DNA of 64,000 nt from JBNAGF01 sp049801055. GTDB taxonomy: Bacteria; Pseudomonadota; Alphaproteobacteria; Rhodobacterales; Rhodobacteraceae. Of this stretch, positions 31,964 through 41,376 are shown piece by piece. Every line of letters begins with the position of its first letter. Within the stretch, counting starts at the first letter, position 1. The stretch spans positions 186,001-250,000 of the forward strand of contig NZ_JBNAGF010000001.1 of the NCBI RefSeq assembly GCF_049801055.1, in the 5' to 3' direction. A program made the position numbers and the translations under genes. The notes under the pieces are model-generated. The model made no database searches, was not told the DNA's origin, and saw only the letters and a program-made list of their open reading frames with translations.

Positions 31964-33520
31964 ATGACAGACGCCCCCGAGAACCCGCGATCAGACGTTT
32001 CCGTTGCCATCACCTTCTCGGAAGATCAGGCACAGGCTTACGACGCAGTTACTGAGATGCTGCGCCTTGCCGGAATTGACCTTGACGACAGCCTTTTACG
32101 GCCGCCTCAAAGCAAGGCCAGCAGCGTCATGGCGGTGATGGGAAAGGCGGGTTCCGGTAAGACCTTGCTGTTGGCGGAGCTTTACAAAGCACTGGAAACG
32201 GCCGGTGTCAAAGTCGTGTCCGGTGACTACGAAGGTCGTCGGAAAGCAGATCGCCGAACGCTGGCGATCCTTGCTCCAACCAACAAGGCGGCCAGTGTGC
32301 TCCGATTGCGCGGGGTTCCGGCAACGACCATCCACCGGATCCTTTACACGCCGGTATACGATCCCGAATACGAGCGCATCGCCGAATGGTTGGCCGGGGA
32401 TGGTGAAAGACCTGAAATCGAAGGCCTGACGGATGAAGCGCTCGAACGCGCCCGAGGTTTCTATGATCGCAACAAATCCATCCCCGGAGCGCTGGCCGCC
32501 GCAGGCCTGCGCGGTTCCGATTTCATCACGGGTTGGAAGCGGCGGGACGAACCGCTGGATATCGGCTTCATCGATGAAGCGTCGATGCTGGATGACCGAC
32601 AGTTCGAGGATCTGCAGGAGATTTTTCCAACGCTACTGCTGTTCGGAGATCCCGCCCAGCTGGCCCCGGTGAACCAATCCGGCACCATGGTGTTCGAAAA
32701 GCTGCCAGAGCCACGTAAGCTGGAATTGCATCGCGTGCACCGGCAAACCGCCGACAATCCTATTCTGGACTTGGCCCATGCGCTTGCCGACCCGCTGATT
32801 GGGTTCGAAGATTTCGAGCGCATGATAGAAGAAACCGCCCGCCGTGATGATCGCGTGCAATGGGGCCAGCGGGTCGAAGTAGATCTGATGGCACGCAGCC
32901 CGGTTCTTGTCTGGCGCAATGCGACGCGAATTCGCCTGATCAATGCGTTCCGAACTGTGCATGCCGCTCCCGAGGACGAGCTGCTTCCGGGTGAGCCGCT
33001 GATTTGCGACGGGATTGAGCTTCCGCTGAAGCACCGCAAGAAACGGCTGGATCTTGAAGCAAGGGGGCTCATCAAGGGTGCGCAGGTCGTGTATCTGGGC
33101 CCTGGTCGCAAGCCGGGGTTTTCACGTCTTCACGTGGTGGGGGCCGAAGACCCGCAGGTTTCGGCCGCTTCGATCGTGAAGATTGAAAAACCTGAGGAAG
33201 AAGAACCGTTCATTCCCTATGCCGCCCGCATGGGAGCCACATTTCTGCACGGAGCGGCAGTGACGATCCACAAGGCGCAGGGGTCTCAATGGGAGACTGT
33301 TCAAGTTTTTGCCCCAGACATTTATGCCGCTGCAAGAATGGGGCGCAGCGAGGCCGGACAACCACTTTGGAAGCGGCTGGCTTATGTGGCAATAACCCGG
33401 GCACAGGGGCGGTTGATCTGGGTTGTTCGCAATCGTTTGGCCAAGCCGCAGCAGCCCCTGGGTATTGATGACCTGCGTGCCGCCGCAGCGCCTACACTGA
33501 CATTGGAGGAGCAGACATGA
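31964..33520 (+). CDS. AAA ATPase, RecD-like DNA helicase
   Basis: A 518-residue superfamily 1 helicase of the RecD/TraA-like type. Motifs are Walker A GKAGSGKTLLL, APTNKAASVL (motif Ia), Walker B LDIGFIDEASMLDD, LFGDPAQLAPV (motif III), and near the C-terminus VTIHKAQGSQWETV and YVAITRAQGRLIWV, the UvrD-C_2 elements. The protein is shorter than exonuclease V RecD and has no RecBC neighbours, so it is an independent helicase whose substrate is unknown. It overlaps the downstream SDR gene by 4 bp (ATGA). Confidence 0.9.
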   Translation: MTDAPENPRSDVSVAITFSEDQAQAYDAVTEMLRLAGIDLDDSLLRPPQSKASSVMAVMGKAGSGKTLLLAELYKALETAGVKVVSGDYEGRRKADRRTLAILAPTNKAASVLRLRGVPATTIHRILYTPVYDPEYERIAEWLAGDGERPEIEGLTDEALERARGFYDRNKSIPGALAAAGLRGSDFITGWKRRDEPLDIGFIDEASMLDDRQFEDLQEIFPTLLLFGDPAQLAPVNQSGTMVFEKLPEPRKLELHRVHRQTADNPILDLAHALADPLIGFEDFERMIEETARRDDRVQWGQRVEVDLMARSPVLVWRNATRIRLINAFRTVHAAPEDELLPGEPLICDGIELPLKHRKKRLDLEARGLIKGAQVVYLGPGRKPGFSRLHVVGAEDPQVSAASIVKIEKPEEEEPFIPYAARMGATFLHGAAVTIHKAQGSQWETVQVFAPDIYAAARMGRSEAGQPLWKRLAYVAITRAQGRLIWVVRNRLAKPQQPLGIDDLRAAAAPTLTLEEQT

Positions 33521-34245
33521 AGAGCATTTTGATAACCGGAGCAAGTTCCGGTATCGGACGCGCCACCGCCGAGCTGTTTTTGGACAAGGGCTGGACGGTC
33601 GGTATGTTGGCCCGTCGCGCAGAGGTGTTGGATGAGATAGCCGCTGGTCGCGAAGCCGCCATGTCCCTTCCTGCTGATATCACGGATCCCGACGCGGTTT
33701 CGCAGGCATTCGACAGCTTTGTGCGCAAGGCCGGGCGTCTTGATGTCCTGTTCAACAATGCAGGCGTTTTTGTGCCCGGTGGAACGGTTGACGAGATCGC
33801 GCTCGACGACTGGTTTCACGCGGTAAACGTCAATCTCAACGGGATGTTCATGGCGGCCCGTGCTGCGTTCGGGATCATGCGGCATCAGGACCCGCAGGGC
33901 GGCAGGATCATCAACAACGGTTCGATTGCCGCCCATGTGCCACGCCCTCATTCCGCCCCCTACGCGGCGACGAAATCGGCGATAACCGGGCTGACCCGCA
34001 GCCTGTCACTCGACGGACGACCCTATTCCATCGCCTGCGGTCAGATCGACATTGGCAATGCCCGAACACCAATGGTCGAAGACCTGAACGCAGCCAAGCA
34101 GGCCCGCGGAGAAGAGCCCGATCCCAGCATGGATGTGATGGATGCGGCGCGTTCGATCCTGCACATGGCGGATCTGCCTCTGGAGGCCAATGTCCAGTTC
34201 ATGACCGTGATGGCCACGACCATGCCCTATATCGGTAGGGGATAG
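33517..34245 (+). CDS. Short-chain dehydrogenase/reductase
   Basis: A 242-residue classical SDR oxidoreductase. It has the TGASSGIGRATAELF cofactor motif, the NNAGVF structural motif (residues 81-86), and an active-site NGSIAAHVPRPHSAPYAATKSA with Ser, Tyr and Lys in the usual order. The absence of an Asp/Arg at the end of the second strand leaves NAD versus NADP open. Substrate is unknown. The start overlaps the stop of the RecD-like gene, an arrangement I cannot explain functionally. Confidence 0.92.
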   Translation: MKSILITGASSGIGRATAELFLDKGWTVGMLARRAEVLDEIAAGREAAMSLPADITDPDAVSQAFDSFVRKAGRLDVLFNNAGVFVPGGTVDEIALDDWFHAVNVNLNGMFMAARAAFGIMRHQDPQGGRIINNGSIAAHVPRPHSAPYAATKSAITGLTRSLSLDGRPYSIACGQIDIGNARTPMVEDLNAAKQARGEEPDPSMDVMDAARSILHMADLPLEANVQFMTVMATTMPYIGRG

Positions 34246-34277
34246 GGCACTAAGCCTTGCATATACCTGACTGGAAA

Positions 34278-35042
34278 TCAGCTGTTCCTGAGAACGGTAA
34301 AGGCCGCTGATGCGCCCCAGCCAGCGGCGATAGCAATTGCCAATGACATCAATCCGTACCACATGGGTTTCTCGCGAGAGAGGCTGTAGAGCCAGCGTTC
34401 CAGTCCGACCTTGCGGACGTCAATGCTGGTTTCGTATTGCGAAATGATCTTGCCCGAGCGGGTCAGGAAGATGCGAGTGGCATAGTCGCCTTCCGTCAGG
34501 TTGGCCGGCAGTTTCAGGGCGGTTCGGAACAGCGTCTGCTGATCTAGTGCAACCTGACCTTCGAGCATCTGATAGAGATCCTCGTTGCTCCGAATACGGA
34601 TAACAGCCTCGGTGAATTCCGCGGCATCTTCGACCGTAGCGGGGGCACCAACGGATCGGATGGCGCGATCAATGGAAATCTTGTGCCTGAGATCTTCGGT
34701 GCTCGACAGCACAGTGTCCAAGGGCCCGGTAGTCGCCACGGCATAGTAGCTCGGAGCGGAATCTACCTCGATCGCATCCGTGTTTACCCAGATGCCGAAC
34801 CTGTTCTCCTTGCGGCGAACGATCACGGGCTCCGAAGGGCCGGCCACGGTGATCACGACCTCCAGCGGTGCTTCGGTCGGAATCGGCTGCTCGCGCTTGA
34901 CCGCCCCAAAGATCAGGATCTCGGACCCGTCAAAACTGGTGGTGATATCAACCCGGTCATCGCTGAGGCCCAGAACGACCTCCTCGGCAGACAGTTGCAG
35001 AGGGACCAGCAACAACAGCAGGGACAGGATCCGATACACCAT
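34278..35042 (-). CDS. TIGR02186 family exported/membrane protein
   Basis: A 254-residue protein with an N-terminal signal peptide (MVYRILSLLLLLVPLQLSA), a beta-rich extracytoplasmic domain and a C-terminal transmembrane helix (WYGLMSLAIAIAAGWGASAAFTV). This layout, with EEVVLGLSDDRVDITTSFDGSE near the start, matches the TIGR02186 family, of unknown function. Its start abuts the stop of the upstream TauE-type permease (TGATG), the usual partnership for this family, so the two probably act together at the inner membrane. Confidence 0.88.
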   Translation of the reverse strand: MVYRILSLLLLLVPLQLSAEEVVLGLSDDRVDITTSFDGSEILIFGAVKREQPIPTEAPLEVVITVAGPSEPVIVRRKENRFGIWVNTDAIEVDSAPSYYAVATTGPLDTVLSSTEDLRHKISIDRAIRSVGAPATVEDAAEFTEAVIRIRSNEDLYQMLEGQVALDQQTLFRTALKLPANLTEGDYATRIFLTRSGKIISQYETSIDVRKVGLERWLYSLSREKPMWYGLMSLAIAIAAGWGASAAFTVLRNS

Positions 35043-35965
35043 CAGTGCCCCCCCACATCGCCGAGTGTGAACAATTCGCTGGGTTGCAGCAGCAAATCCA
35101 GGGCCAGCTTGCCACAGACCACGAGGACGAGCCCGGCCAGCAGGATGCGCAACTGCTCGGCCTTCATCCTAACTCCGATCTGGGTGCCAATCTGGGCGCC
35201 AATCACGCCACCGACCAGCAGCAGAACCGCCAGCACGACATCCACCGTGTAGTTGGTCGTGGCATGAAGCATCGTGGTAAAGGCGGTCACGAAAATGATC
35301 TGGAACAGCGAAGTGCCCACCACGACCTTTGTGGGCATGCCCAGAATGTAGATCATCGCCGGGACCATGATGAACCCGCCGCCCACACCCATGATAGCCG
35401 CAAGAATACCGACGACGATACCGACGAGTACCGGAGGGATCACTGATATATAGAGCCCCGATGTCCGAAATCTCATTTTGAACGGCAGGGCATGAACCCA
35501 GCCGCGCTGTCGGCGCTTCGGTGGCGAAGTCTGCCCCTTACCGCGGCTGCGTCGCAGCGCATTCAGGCTTTCGATGAACATCAGCCCGCCAACCACGCCG
35601 AGAAAGACGACATAGCAAAGCCGCACCAGCAAATCGACCTGACCAAGGCTCTTCAAATAGTTGAAGACCACCACGCCCAGTGCGGCTCCGATCAGGCCAC
35701 CGACCAGCAGTACGCAGCCCATTTTTAGGTCTACGGTTTTTCGTCGGAAATGCGCCAGAACTCCGGAGAAGGAAGAGGCGACAATCTGGTTGGCCTCGGT
35801 GGCCACTGCCACCGCAGGCGGAATGCCTATGAAAAACAACAGCGGCGTCATCAGAAATCCGCCGCCAACGCCGAACATCCCCGAAAGAATGCCTACCATT
35901 CCGCCAAGGCCAAACAAAAGAAAGGCGTTGACGGAAACTTCGGCAATCGGGAGGTAGATTTGCAT
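35042..35965 (-). CDS. TauE/SafE family permease paired with TIGR02186
   Basis: A 307-residue inner-membrane permease of the TauE/SafE family. The duplicated signature is visible as GGMVGILSGMFGVGGGFLMTPLLFF and VGILAAIMGVGGGFIMVPAMI (each seen here in pieces of the repeat GxFGVGGGFLMTP). About eight to nine hydrophobic segments are present. The ATG at 35965 (MQIYLPIAEVSVNAFLLFGL) follows a GGAGG site; the longer upstream reading is rejected. Substrate is unknown. It is in an operon with the TIGR02186 protein. Confidence 0.9.
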   Translation of the reverse strand: MQIYLPIAEVSVNAFLLFGLGGMVGILSGMFGVGGGFLMTPLLFFIGIPPAVAVATEANQIVASSFSGVLAHFRRKTVDLKMGCVLLVGGLIGAALGVVVFNYLKSLGQVDLLVRLCYVVFLGVVGGLMFIESLNALRRSRGKGQTSPPKRRQRGWVHALPFKMRFRTSGLYISVIPPVLVGIVVGILAAIMGVGGGFIMVPAMIYILGMPTKVVVGTSLFQIIFVTAFTTMLHATTNYTVDVVLAVLLLVGGVIGAQIGTQIGVRMKAEQLRILLAGLVLVVCGKLALDLLLQPSELFTLGDVGGH

Positions 35966-36058
35966 AACCCTTGTTAGCCTGCGGATTTGAGTGAAATCAA
36001 CAGGCTGCACCGCCGGTTAGCCAACAGGACCGACCGGCGGTGTCAAACTGGACCTATA

Positions 36059-37027
36059 TCACCGCTCTTTCACGTAGGGTTCGCCGCCGGCGCGCGGAGG
36101 GATTGCCTTGCCAACGAAACCAGCGAGAATAACAACGGTCAGGACGTAGGGCAGGGCATCCATGACCTGTACCGGAATAACTACGCCACCGAGGTCGATG
36201 TTTTGGAACCGCAGAGCAATCGCTTGCAGTAGGCCGAAAAGCAGGCATGCTCCCATCGCCTGCCAAGGCCGCCATTTGGCGAAAATCAGCGCCGCCAGGG
36301 CAATAAACCCACGGCCAGCAGTCATGTCCTTGACGAACCCGGCTTGCAGTGCGGTTGCCAGATAGGCGCCGGCAATCCCGCAAAGGACGCCGCAGATCAT
36401 AACTGCGGCATAACGCAATCCCACGACGGATACGCCCGCCGTGTCGACGGCAGCCGGGTTCTCGCCCACGGCTCGAAGCCGCAGGCCAAACCGTGTCTGA
36501 AACAGCACCCACCAAGTTGCCGGAACAGCGAGAAAGGCAATGTAGACAAGGATCGAATGTCCGGACAGCAGCTCGGAGTAGATCGGTCCCAGAAATGGAA
36601 TTCCGCTCAGCGCATCGGCAAATGGCAACGTGATCGGCTCGAACCGTCCACCGCCCATCAGAGAAGGCGTTCGCCCGCCTTGCTTGAACCAATCCTGCGC
36701 AATCAGAACCGTCATGCCTGCGGCTAGGAAATTGATCGCAACACCCGAGATCAGCTGATTGCCCCGGAACGTGATCGAGGCCAAGCCGTGCAGCGCCGCT
36801 AGCACAAGCGACGACGCCACACCTGCCAGAAGCCCCAGCCAGACCGAACCGGTGACAGCCGCAACCGCCGCCGAGAAAAAGGCCGCCATCAGCATCTTGC
36901 CCTCAAGCCCGATATCGAAAATGCCAGCCCGTTCCGAATAAAGACCGGCAAGACAGGCGAGCAGAAGTGGTGTGGCAAGGCGAACGGTGCTGTCGAGCAC
37001 CTGGATGATTGTCAGAAAGTCCATCAC
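36059..37027 (-). CDS. ABC transporter permease (nucleoside type, YufQ-like)
   Basis: A 322-residue inner-membrane permease of the branched-chain/ribose-type ABC family, one half of the translocation pore. It has about nine hydrophobic segments and the family loop ERAGIFDIGLEGKMLMAAF near the N-terminus, with ENPAAVDTAGV before the EAA-like region. It overlaps the companion permease gene by 4 bp. With the ATPase and BMP-type binding protein upstream, it forms a basic membrane lipoprotein (BMP) class nucleoside importer. Confidence 0.92.
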   Translation of the reverse strand: MMDFLTIIQVLDSTVRLATPLLLACLAGLYSERAGIFDIGLEGKMLMAAFFSAAVAAVTGSVWLGLLAGVASSLVLAALHGLASITFRGNQLISGVAINFLAAGMTVLIAQDWFKQGGRTPSLMGGGRFEPITLPFADALSGIPFLGPIYSELLSGHSILVYIAFLAVPATWWVLFQTRFGLRLRAVGENPAAVDTAGVSVVGLRYAAVMICGVLCGIAGAYLATALQAGFVKDMTAGRGFIALAALIFAKWRPWQAMGACLLFGLLQAIALRFQNIDLGGVVIPVQVMDALPYVLTVVILAGFVGKAIPPRAGGEPYVKER

Positions 37028-38118
37028 GCCTTCCCCTTCCGCATGGCAAGGAACAGCTTTTCAAGGGGGATCCGCACCATGTTGTCCAGTGCGCCCGTGA
37101 ACAGAATGACCAGAGCCTGGATCACCACGATCAATTCGCGCGGGATCGACGTCCACAGGGCCAGCTCTGCGCCGCCCTGATAGAGGAAGCCGAACAGTAT
37201 TGCGGCCAGAAACACACCGAACGGATGTGACCGGCCCATAAGCGCCACCGCGATTCCGATGAAACCCGCGCCTTCGGTCGAATTAAGTACCAGTCGTTCC
37301 GCTTCGCCCATGACGTTGTTGATCGCCATAAGGCCAGCCAAGGCGCCTGAGATCAACATGGCGATGATGGTGATCCTGATGGGGGAAATGCCGGCATAAA
37401 GAGCACCTGTTTCCGAATGGCCATAAGCCCGGATCTCGTAACCCAACCGTGTGCGCCAGATCAGAGCCCAGACCACCACGCAGGCGAGAATGGCAACAAA
37501 GAATGAAATGTTTGCCGGGGCACCCCGAAACAGCACATTCTCGGCGGTCGAGAACATCGATTGGAAGGTAGGCAGATGAACGGCCTCGGGGAACCGGGCA
37601 GTGGCCGGGTCCATCGACCCCTCGGGTCGCATCACGTTGACCAGCATATAGTTCAGGACGGCCGCAGCGATGAAATTGAACATGATCGTAGTGATCACGA
37701 TGTGGCTGCCGCGCTTGGCCTGCAAATAGGCCGGTATAGCTGCCCAGGCTGCGCCGAACAGCATCGACCCTGCACAGGCTGCCAGTAAGGCAATGGACCA
37801 GTGTGGCCAAGGTATGTAAAGGCACACCATGGCAACGCCGAGACCACCCAGCATGGCCTGGCCTTCGCCTCCGATGTTGAACATGCGGGCGTGAAAGGCC
37901 ACGGCAACCGCGAGGCCTGTAAACATGAAGTTGGTGGCGTAGTAGAGCGTATAGCCCCAGCCGTAGGTGGACCCGAGCGCCCCGGTCACCATCAATTTGA
38001 CGGCCTCGACCGGGTTTTCACCAATGCCCAGGATTACCAGTGCAGACAAGATAGCCGCGAGGATCAGGCTGATTAGCGGGATCAGGATCACGTCTGCCCA
38101 TTTCGGCATCTTTTCCAT
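37024..38118 (-). CDS. ABC transporter permease (nucleoside type, YufP-like)
   Basis: The second permease subunit, 364 residues with about nine hydrophobic segments. It has FHARMFNIGGEGQAMLGGLG, the conserved motif of this permease class, and ALYAGISPIRITIIAMLISGA before the EAA-like region. It is encoded directly after the ATPase gene (1-bp TGATG overlap) and overlaps the next permease by 4 bp, so the transporter genes are tightly coupled. Confidence 0.92.
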   Translation of the reverse strand: MEKMPKWADVILIPLISLILAAILSALVILGIGENPVEAVKLMVTGALGSTYGWGYTLYYATNFMFTGLAVAVAFHARMFNIGGEGQAMLGGLGVAMVCLYIPWPHWSIALLAACAGSMLFGAAWAAIPAYLQAKRGSHIVITTIMFNFIAAAVLNYMLVNVMRPEGSMDPATARFPEAVHLPTFQSMFSTAENVLFRGAPANISFFVAILACVVVWALIWRTRLGYEIRAYGHSETGALYAGISPIRITIIAMLISGALAGLMAINNVMGEAERLVLNSTEGAGFIGIAVALMGRSHPFGVFLAAILFGFLYQGGAELALWTSIPRELIVVIQALVILFTGALDNMVRIPLEKLFLAMRKGKA

Positions 38119-39647
38119 CAGGCGGCCTCCCCGTTGACGCCAGCCATCAGAAGACCAAGCTCTTTTTCGTCGGTGTCCTGCGGCATCCGTTCACCCATGA
38201 TATGCCCGTCAAACATCACCGCGATCCGGTCAGCGAGGCCGAATATTTCCTCCAGCTCCACAGAGACAAGCAAGACGGCCTTGCCCTGATCACGCAGGGC
38301 GACAATCTGCTTGTGAATGAATTCGATCGCGCCGATATCGACACCGCGCGTCGGCTGCCCGACAAGCAGTAGGTCCGGGTTGCGCTCGATCTCGCGGGCA
38401 ACAACGATCTTCTGCTGGTTGCCTCCCGAAAAGTTCTTGGCAGACAGCCAGCCGTCCGCGGGTCGGACGTCGAACTTTTCGATCTTGGCGTCGGTATCCG
38501 CACGCAAGGCCGCATTGTTCATAAAGATCCCGGATTGATATGCCGGGTCTCGATGATATCCGAAAGCGACATTCTCCCAGGCATGGAAATCCATGATCAG
38601 GCCTTCGCGCTGACGATCTTCGGGAACATGCGCAATCCGTTGCGCACGCCGGGCCTGACCGTCCGAACCCGGTCCGCTCAACGCCATTGGCTCGCCGTTC
38701 AAACGTATGGTTCCACTTCCGGAACGCATTCCCCCCAGAACTTCGAGCAGTTCCGACTGACCGTTTCCGGCGACACCGGCAATCCCGAGGATTTCCCCGG
38801 CGCGCACGGACAGGTCGATACCCTTGACCCGTTCGACACCCTTGTCGTCCACCACCCGCAGGTTCTCGATCTCCAGAACCGGTTTGCCCGGCTGGGCAGG
38901 TGTCTTGTCCACCCGCAGCAACACTTTGCGACCAACCATCAGTTCGGCAAGATGTTCGGGGTTGGTTTCTGACGTTTTCACGGTCGCTGTCATCTCGCCC
39001 CGTCGCATGACCGAAACGGTATCGGTCGCTTCCATGATCTCGCGCAGTTTGTGGGTGATCAGGATGATCGTTTTGCCTTCGTCCTTGAGGCGGTGAAGGA
39101 TGCGAAACAGCTGGTCGGCTTCGGCGGGGGTAAGAACGCCGGTCGGTTCGTCCAGAATGAGAATGTCGGCCTGACGGTACAGCGCCTTCAGGATTTCGAC
39201 ACGCTGCTGCATGCCCACGCCGAGTTCTTCGATCACCGCGTCGGGATCAACGTTGAGGCCGTACTCGCGTTCCAGTTCGACAAGCGTTTTGCGGGCCTTG
39301 GTGAGGGAAGGGCGCAACAGGCCGCCGTCCTCGGCCCCCAGAATAATATTCTCCAGCACGGTGAAATTTTCTACCAGCTTGAAATGCTGAAACACCATGC
39401 CAATTCCAGCGGCAATGGCCGCCTGGCTGTCGGGGATCTCGGTCTTCTTGCCGTGGATCCAGATTTCACCTTTGTCGGCTTTGTAAAAGCCGTAAAGAAT
39501 GCTCATCAGCGTGGATTTTCCCGCGCCGTTTTCACCAATGATACCGTGGATCGTGCCGGGGGCGACGCTGATCGAGATATCCTTGTTCGCCTGAACAGGT
39601 CCAAAGGCCTTGGAGATGCCTTTGAGTTCGATTGCGGGGGCGGTCAT
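38118..39647 (-). CDS. ABC transporter ATP-binding protein (nucleoside type, YufO-like)
   Basis: A 509-residue duplicated ABC ATPase. The first half has GENGAGKSTLMSILYG (Walker A), LGVGMQQRVEILKAL (signature variant) and LILDEPTGVL (Walker B). The second half has GVAGNGQSELLEVLGG and FSGGNQQKIVVAREI with LLVGQPTRGVDIG. Such double ATPases drive sugar or nucleoside import, the second site usually being degenerate. The gene follows the binding-protein gene after a gap of about 120 bp that contains a strong hairpin. Confidence 0.95.
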   Translation of the reverse strand: MTAPAIELKGISKAFGPVQANKDISISVAPGTIHGIIGENGAGKSTLMSILYGFYKADKGEIWIHGKKTEIPDSQAAIAAGIGMVFQHFKLVENFTVLENIILGAEDGGLLRPSLTKARKTLVELEREYGLNVDPDAVIEELGVGMQQRVEILKALYRQADILILDEPTGVLTPAEADQLFRILHRLKDEGKTIILITHKLREIMEATDTVSVMRRGEMTATVKTSETNPEHLAELMVGRKVLLRVDKTPAQPGKPVLEIENLRVVDDKGVERVKGIDLSVRAGEILGIAGVAGNGQSELLEVLGGMRSGSGTIRLNGEPMALSGPGSDGQARRAQRIAHVPEDRQREGLIMDFHAWENVAFGYHRDPAYQSGIFMNNAALRADTDAKIEKFDVRPADGWLSAKNFSGGNQQKIVVAREIERNPDLLLVGQPTRGVDIGAIEFIHKQIVALRDQGKAVLLVSVELEEIFGLADRIAVMFDGHIMGERMPQDTDEKELGLLMAGVNGEAA

Positions 39648-39737
39648 GTCTTTTCCTCGATGGCCGAAGAGGGCGATCGTCCACCGCTTGGCATCCTCCT
39701 GCGAAGATTACCTGTTTGGGGGAACGAGCGAAGAAGT

Positions 39738-39760
39738 GCGGGCCGGCTGAACCGGCCCGC
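39738..39760 (-). other. Hairpin between the BMP and ATPase genes
   Basis: A perfect 9-bp stem (GCGGGCCGG/CCGGCCCGC) with a 5-nt loop lies 8 bp after the stop of the binding-protein gene. No T-run follows, so it is not a simple terminator. In ABC operons such hairpins commonly protect the mRNA of the binding protein and raise its level over the membrane subunits; that role is inferred. Confidence 0.65.
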
Positions 39761-39767
39761 GATCAAA

Positions 39768-40766
39768 TCAGAAGTTCACAGCCGGGCAGCTGTCATTGTC
39801 GTAGTAGCTGACAACGTTGATCTTGCCGTCGATGATGTCCTGACGGGCGCCGTCAACAGCGGCCTTCATGTCGTCTGAGATCAACGCGGCATTGTTGTCA
39901 TCCAGCGCATAGCCAACACCCTCTTCGGCGAGACCCATGTTGAAGACGCCGGTTTCAAGATTTTCGCCGGCCTTCATCGCGTCATAGACGGCCACGTCTA
40001 CGCGTTTCAGCATCGAAGTCAGCACCTTGCCCGGGTGCAGGTGGTTCTGGTTGCTGTCCACGCCGATCGACAGGATTCCCTCGTCGGCTGCGGTCTGCAG
40101 CACGCCCACACCGGTGCCACCTGCAGCAGCATAGATCACGTCGGCGCCCTGGCTGATCTGCGCCTTGGTCAGCTCCGATCCTTTGACCGGGTCGTTCCAT
40201 GCCGCCGGGGTGGTGCCAGTCATGTTGGCAACAATATTCACATCCGGGTTCACCGCCTTGGCACCTTGCGCATAGCCGCAGCCAAAGTGGCGGATCAGCG
40301 GGATGTCCATACCGCCCACAAAGCCGACTGTCCCGGACTTGGAGGCCATCGCGGCCAGCATGCCGACAAGATACGAGCCCTCATGCTCGGCAAAGCCGAT
40401 CTGGCGAATGTTGGGGATATCCAGCCATGTCACGTCGACCGCCACGAACTTGGTGTCCGGATAGTCGGCAGCAACCGCGCTCAGAGGATCGGCCATCGCG
40501 AAACCCATGGTGATGACGGGGTTGGCTCCGGCTTCTGCAAAGCGGCGCAAAGCTTGCTCGCGCTGGGCTTCGGACTGCAGTTCGATCTCACGGTAGGATC
40601 CGCCGGTCTCGTCTGCCCAACGCTGCGCGCCGTTATGTGCCGCTTCGTTGAACGACTTGTCGAACTTTCCGCCCAGATCGAAGATCAGTGCCGGCTCAGC
40701 CAATGCGGCTCCAGCACTCAGCGCCATGGCGGCCGCAGCCCCCATCAGGGTTTTCATCAGGGTCAT
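39768..40766 (-). CDS. BMP-family ABC transporter substrate-binding protein
   Basis: A 332-residue periplasmic binding protein with a signal peptide (MTLMKTLMGAAAAMALSAGA, cleavage expected near ALA-EPA). The mature part has LIFDLGGKFDKSFNEAAHNGAQRW, the sequence that defines the BMP (basic membrane protein / PnrA-like) nucleoside-binding class. The ATG at 40766 starts the signal peptide. As first gene of the transporter operon, it likely binds purine nucleosides; the exact ligand is unproven. The upstream gap (40767-40947) contains GCCAAAAAAGCGG followed by TTGACC, similar to the sdhC region. Confidence 0.93.
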   Translation of the reverse strand: MTLMKTLMGAAAAMALSAGAALAEPALIFDLGGKFDKSFNEAAHNGAQRWADETGGSYREIELQSEAQREQALRRFAEAGANPVITMGFAMADPLSAVAADYPDTKFVAVDVTWLDIPNIRQIGFAEHEGSYLVGMLAAMASKSGTVGFVGGMDIPLIRHFGCGYAQGAKAVNPDVNIVANMTGTTPAAWNDPVKGSELTKAQISQGADVIYAAAGGTGVGVLQTAADEGILSIGVDSNQNHLHPGKVLTSMLKRVDVAVYDAMKAGENLETGVFNMGLAEEGVGYALDDNNAALISDDMKAAVDGARQDIIDGKINVVSYYDNDSCPAVNF

Positions 40767-40947
40767 ATTGGTACTCCCGTTGTTTATGTTCTTGTCCGGG
40801 GCGGGCATACGTTGGCTGCCCCGATCCAGCGAGTTGAATTGCTGTGATAAAGGCAATTAAGGCCGGTTGCAGCTTGCAGGGTCAACCGCTTTTTTGGCAG
40901 GGCCGCCAAGAATTTTGACCAGATGGTCCAATTATTCGGCCCTGCCG

Positions 40948-41376
40948 TTAGGGCAATTGCCGCTCCATCAGGATCGCATCAATCTGTTTTCCGCCCGACC
41001 GGCGGTAATACCCTTGCCGTCTACCACAGGCCGCGAACCCGCAGGCTTCATAAAGAGCGGCAGCCGGTAAGTTGTCTTCGGCCACGTCAAGAAATGCCCG
41101 GGTTACGCCCCGGCGGGCAACGCTTTCCAGCCAGTCGGACATGCATCTTTGAGCCAGTCCCTGCTTTTGGAAATCGGGATGGGTCGCGATGGTTAGCAGC
41201 TCGGCTTCGTCAGAGATTACCTGAACCAGCGCGAAACACCGCGCGTCGCCGAAAAAATGTGTGAACCTGTTTGTGAGCAGATCCTCGATTTCTGCCGACG
41301 ACCACCCTCGTGATTGGGTGAATGCCGCCTTGTGTGTTTCGGCAAGCAGATCGGGTGAGACCGGGATGTCGCTCAT
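40948..41376 (-). CDS. rimI: Ribosomal-protein-alanine N-acetyltransferase (RimI-like)
   Basis: A 142-residue GNAT acetyltransferase. The acetyl-CoA-binding region is seen as LLTIATHPDFQKQGLAQRCM (the Q/R-x-x-G-x-A loop), and FLDVAEDNLPAAALYEACGFA is the conserved C-terminal core. Location directly after tsaB, with a 4-bp overlap, is the usual setting of rimI, supporting N-terminal acetylation of ribosomal protein S18. The family also includes other protein acetyltransferases, so the exact target is inferred from context. Confidence 0.88.
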   Translation of the reverse strand: MSDIPVSPDLLAETHKAAFTQSRGWSSAEIEDLLTNRFTHFFGDARCFALVQVISDEAELLTIATHPDFQKQGLAQRCMSDWLESVARRGVTRAFLDVAEDNLPAAALYEACGFAACGRRQGYYRRSGGKQIDAILMERQLP

